Source: Granulicella sibirica
Lineage (GTDB): Bacteria; Acidobacteriota; Terriglobia; Terriglobales; Acidobacteriaceae
Reading direction: 5' to 3'
DNA: 64,000 bases
Assembly (NCBI RefSeq): GCF_004115155.1
Contig: NZ_RDSM01000001.1
Location: 2,046,001 to 2,110,000, forward strand
Under the pieces are notes generated by a model. The model worked only from the letters and a program-made list of their open reading frames with translations. It did not search any database and was not told the DNA's origin. The position numbers and the translations under genes were made by a program. Each line of letters begins with the position of its first letter. Position 1 is the first letter of the stretch. Below, piece by piece: positions 63,336 to 64,000 of this stretch.

Positions 63336-64000
63336 GTACACTTCCCCTTGTTGTTACGGGAGCATCCCGCACCTACTGTCATACCTTTTCCGAATGGCTC
63401 GCAGGGATTGAAGATCGTACGGCCCGCATTGGGATCATCGGACTCGGTTATGTTGGTTTGCCGCTGACCCTTCTCTTCAGCGAGGAGCGCTTTCGTGTTA
63501 CCGGCTTCGATATCGACTTTGAGAAAGTGCAGAAACTGAACGACGGCAGATCGTATATCCATCGAATTGAATCGGCGCATATAGCGAAGGCGCAGGAGAG
63601 CGGGTTTGAGGCGACGTCGGATTTTTCGCGGATTGCGCAGATGGACGCCGTCTTGATCTGTGTGCCGACGCCTCTGCATGAAGATCACACGCCGGACATG
63701 AGCTACGTCGTTTCCACGATGGAGGCTCTCGCGCCGCATGTTTATCCCGGACAACTGGTCGTTCTTGAGAGCACGACTTATCCCGGAACAACAGAAGAGA
63801 TAGTTGTGGAGACGATTGAACGCCATGGACGCAGACTCGGTATCTCAGTGATGCGCAGCGATCAGGAAGAACTCGACGGCGTCCTGGTCGCCTTCTCACC
63901 CGAGCGCGAGGATCCTGGAAATATGGTCACTCCGCGTCGCGATATTCCCAAGGTCGTTGGCGGCGTAAATGGAGTCGCCACCAAAGCCGCATCAGCACTC
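63332..64000 (+). CDS. Nucleotide-sugar dehydrogenase (partial, window edge)
   Basis: 223 codons visible. After an unusual 30-residue lead comes ARIGIIGLGYVGLPLTLLFSEERFRVTGFDID (NAD-binding GxGxVG), then AVLICVPTPLHEDHTPDMSYV and VVLESTTYPGTTEEIV, and VAFSPEREDPGN. This matches WbpA/WecC-type enzymes that oxidise UDP-GlcNAc or similar to the uronate. Start is the TTG at 63332 coupled to the epimerase stop. The pair of epimerase and dehydrogenase suggests synthesis of an aminouronic acid for capsule or exopolysaccharide. Confidence 0.85.
   Translation, partial: MSTLPLVVTGASRTYCHTFSEWLAGIEDRTARIGIIGLGYVGLPLTLLFSEERFRVTGFDIDFEKVQKLNDGRSYIHRIESAHIAKAQESGFEATSDFSRIAQMDAVLICVPTPLHEDHTPDMSYVVSTMEALAPHVYPGQLVVLESTTYPGTTEEIVVETIERHGRRLGISVMRSDQEELDGVLVAFSPEREDPGNMVTPRRDIPKVVGGVNGVATKAASAL

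Overview
The window is high-GC DNA from what looks like a soil Acidobacteriota of the Terriglobia type (Terriglobus/Granulicella/Edaphobacter relatives). This is an inference. It rests on the complete alternative complex III plus A2-type cytochrome oxidase cluster, secreted S53 peptidases with Ig-like tails, hopanoid biosynthesis, the 'PERSE' intergenic repeat family, and orphan MacB/FtsX-type permeases. No 16S rRNA, tRNA, CRISPR array or insertion sequence was recognised. Gene density is about one per kilobase on both strands.

Layout. 1-9.8 kb is housekeeping on the minus strand, except the RNase P RNA on the plus strand: HpnI (cut by the window edge), a small tyrosine-phosphatase-like protein, two orphan ABC permeases, rnpB, a secreted/membrane pair of unknown function, DUF4126, glyA and an alpha/beta hydrolase. 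10.2-18.3 kb is a plus-strand phage-derived module: a zinc-ribbon protein, an HTH (sigma-region-4/ArpU-like) regulator, a structured leader with an intrinsic terminator, a TerS-like protein, a broken large terminase, a HipA-like kinase with DUF3037, a second terminator, a portal protein, a 785-residue tail-type protein and a holin-like protein. It has no recognisable integrase, capsid or protease. 18.4-30.3 kb: purE-purK, a 2Fe-2S thioredoxin-like protein, a minus-strand lipoate/2-oxoacid dehydrogenase group (hemB, lpdA, orphan hicB, lipB, E2), mutS2 and a Tat-exported oxidoreductase. 30.3-42 kb is accessory metabolism: DUF892, a TetR/hydrolase pair with the hydrolase frameshifted, a double-VOC protein, an XRE/membrane-protein pair with visible operators, DUF2277, rocD, a frameshifted secreted protein, an LLM oxidoreductase, GH57/DUF3536 and an AlkA-type glycosylase.

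42.4-56.6 kb is one long respiratory operon: actABCDEF, a further membrane protein, a SCO copper chaperone, then ctaC-ctaD-ctaE-ctaF, closed by an intrinsic terminator. It would oxidise quinol, pass electrons to cytochrome c and reduce oxygen. 56.7-64 kb holds a secreted S53 peptidase, a class II photolyase, an aldo/keto reductase, and the start of a polysaccharide precursor locus (sugar-nucleotide epimerase and a truncated nucleotide-sugar dehydrogenase).

The most unusual region is 10.2-18.3 kb. There an apparently intact HipA-like kinase and DUF3037 gene sit, bracketed by terminators, inside a phage packaging/tail block whose terminase is dead. Also notable are a probable ATT start codon for actE, a leaderless-looking purE, an orphan HicB inside the lipoate group, and clear operator pairs at the XRE and TetR loci.
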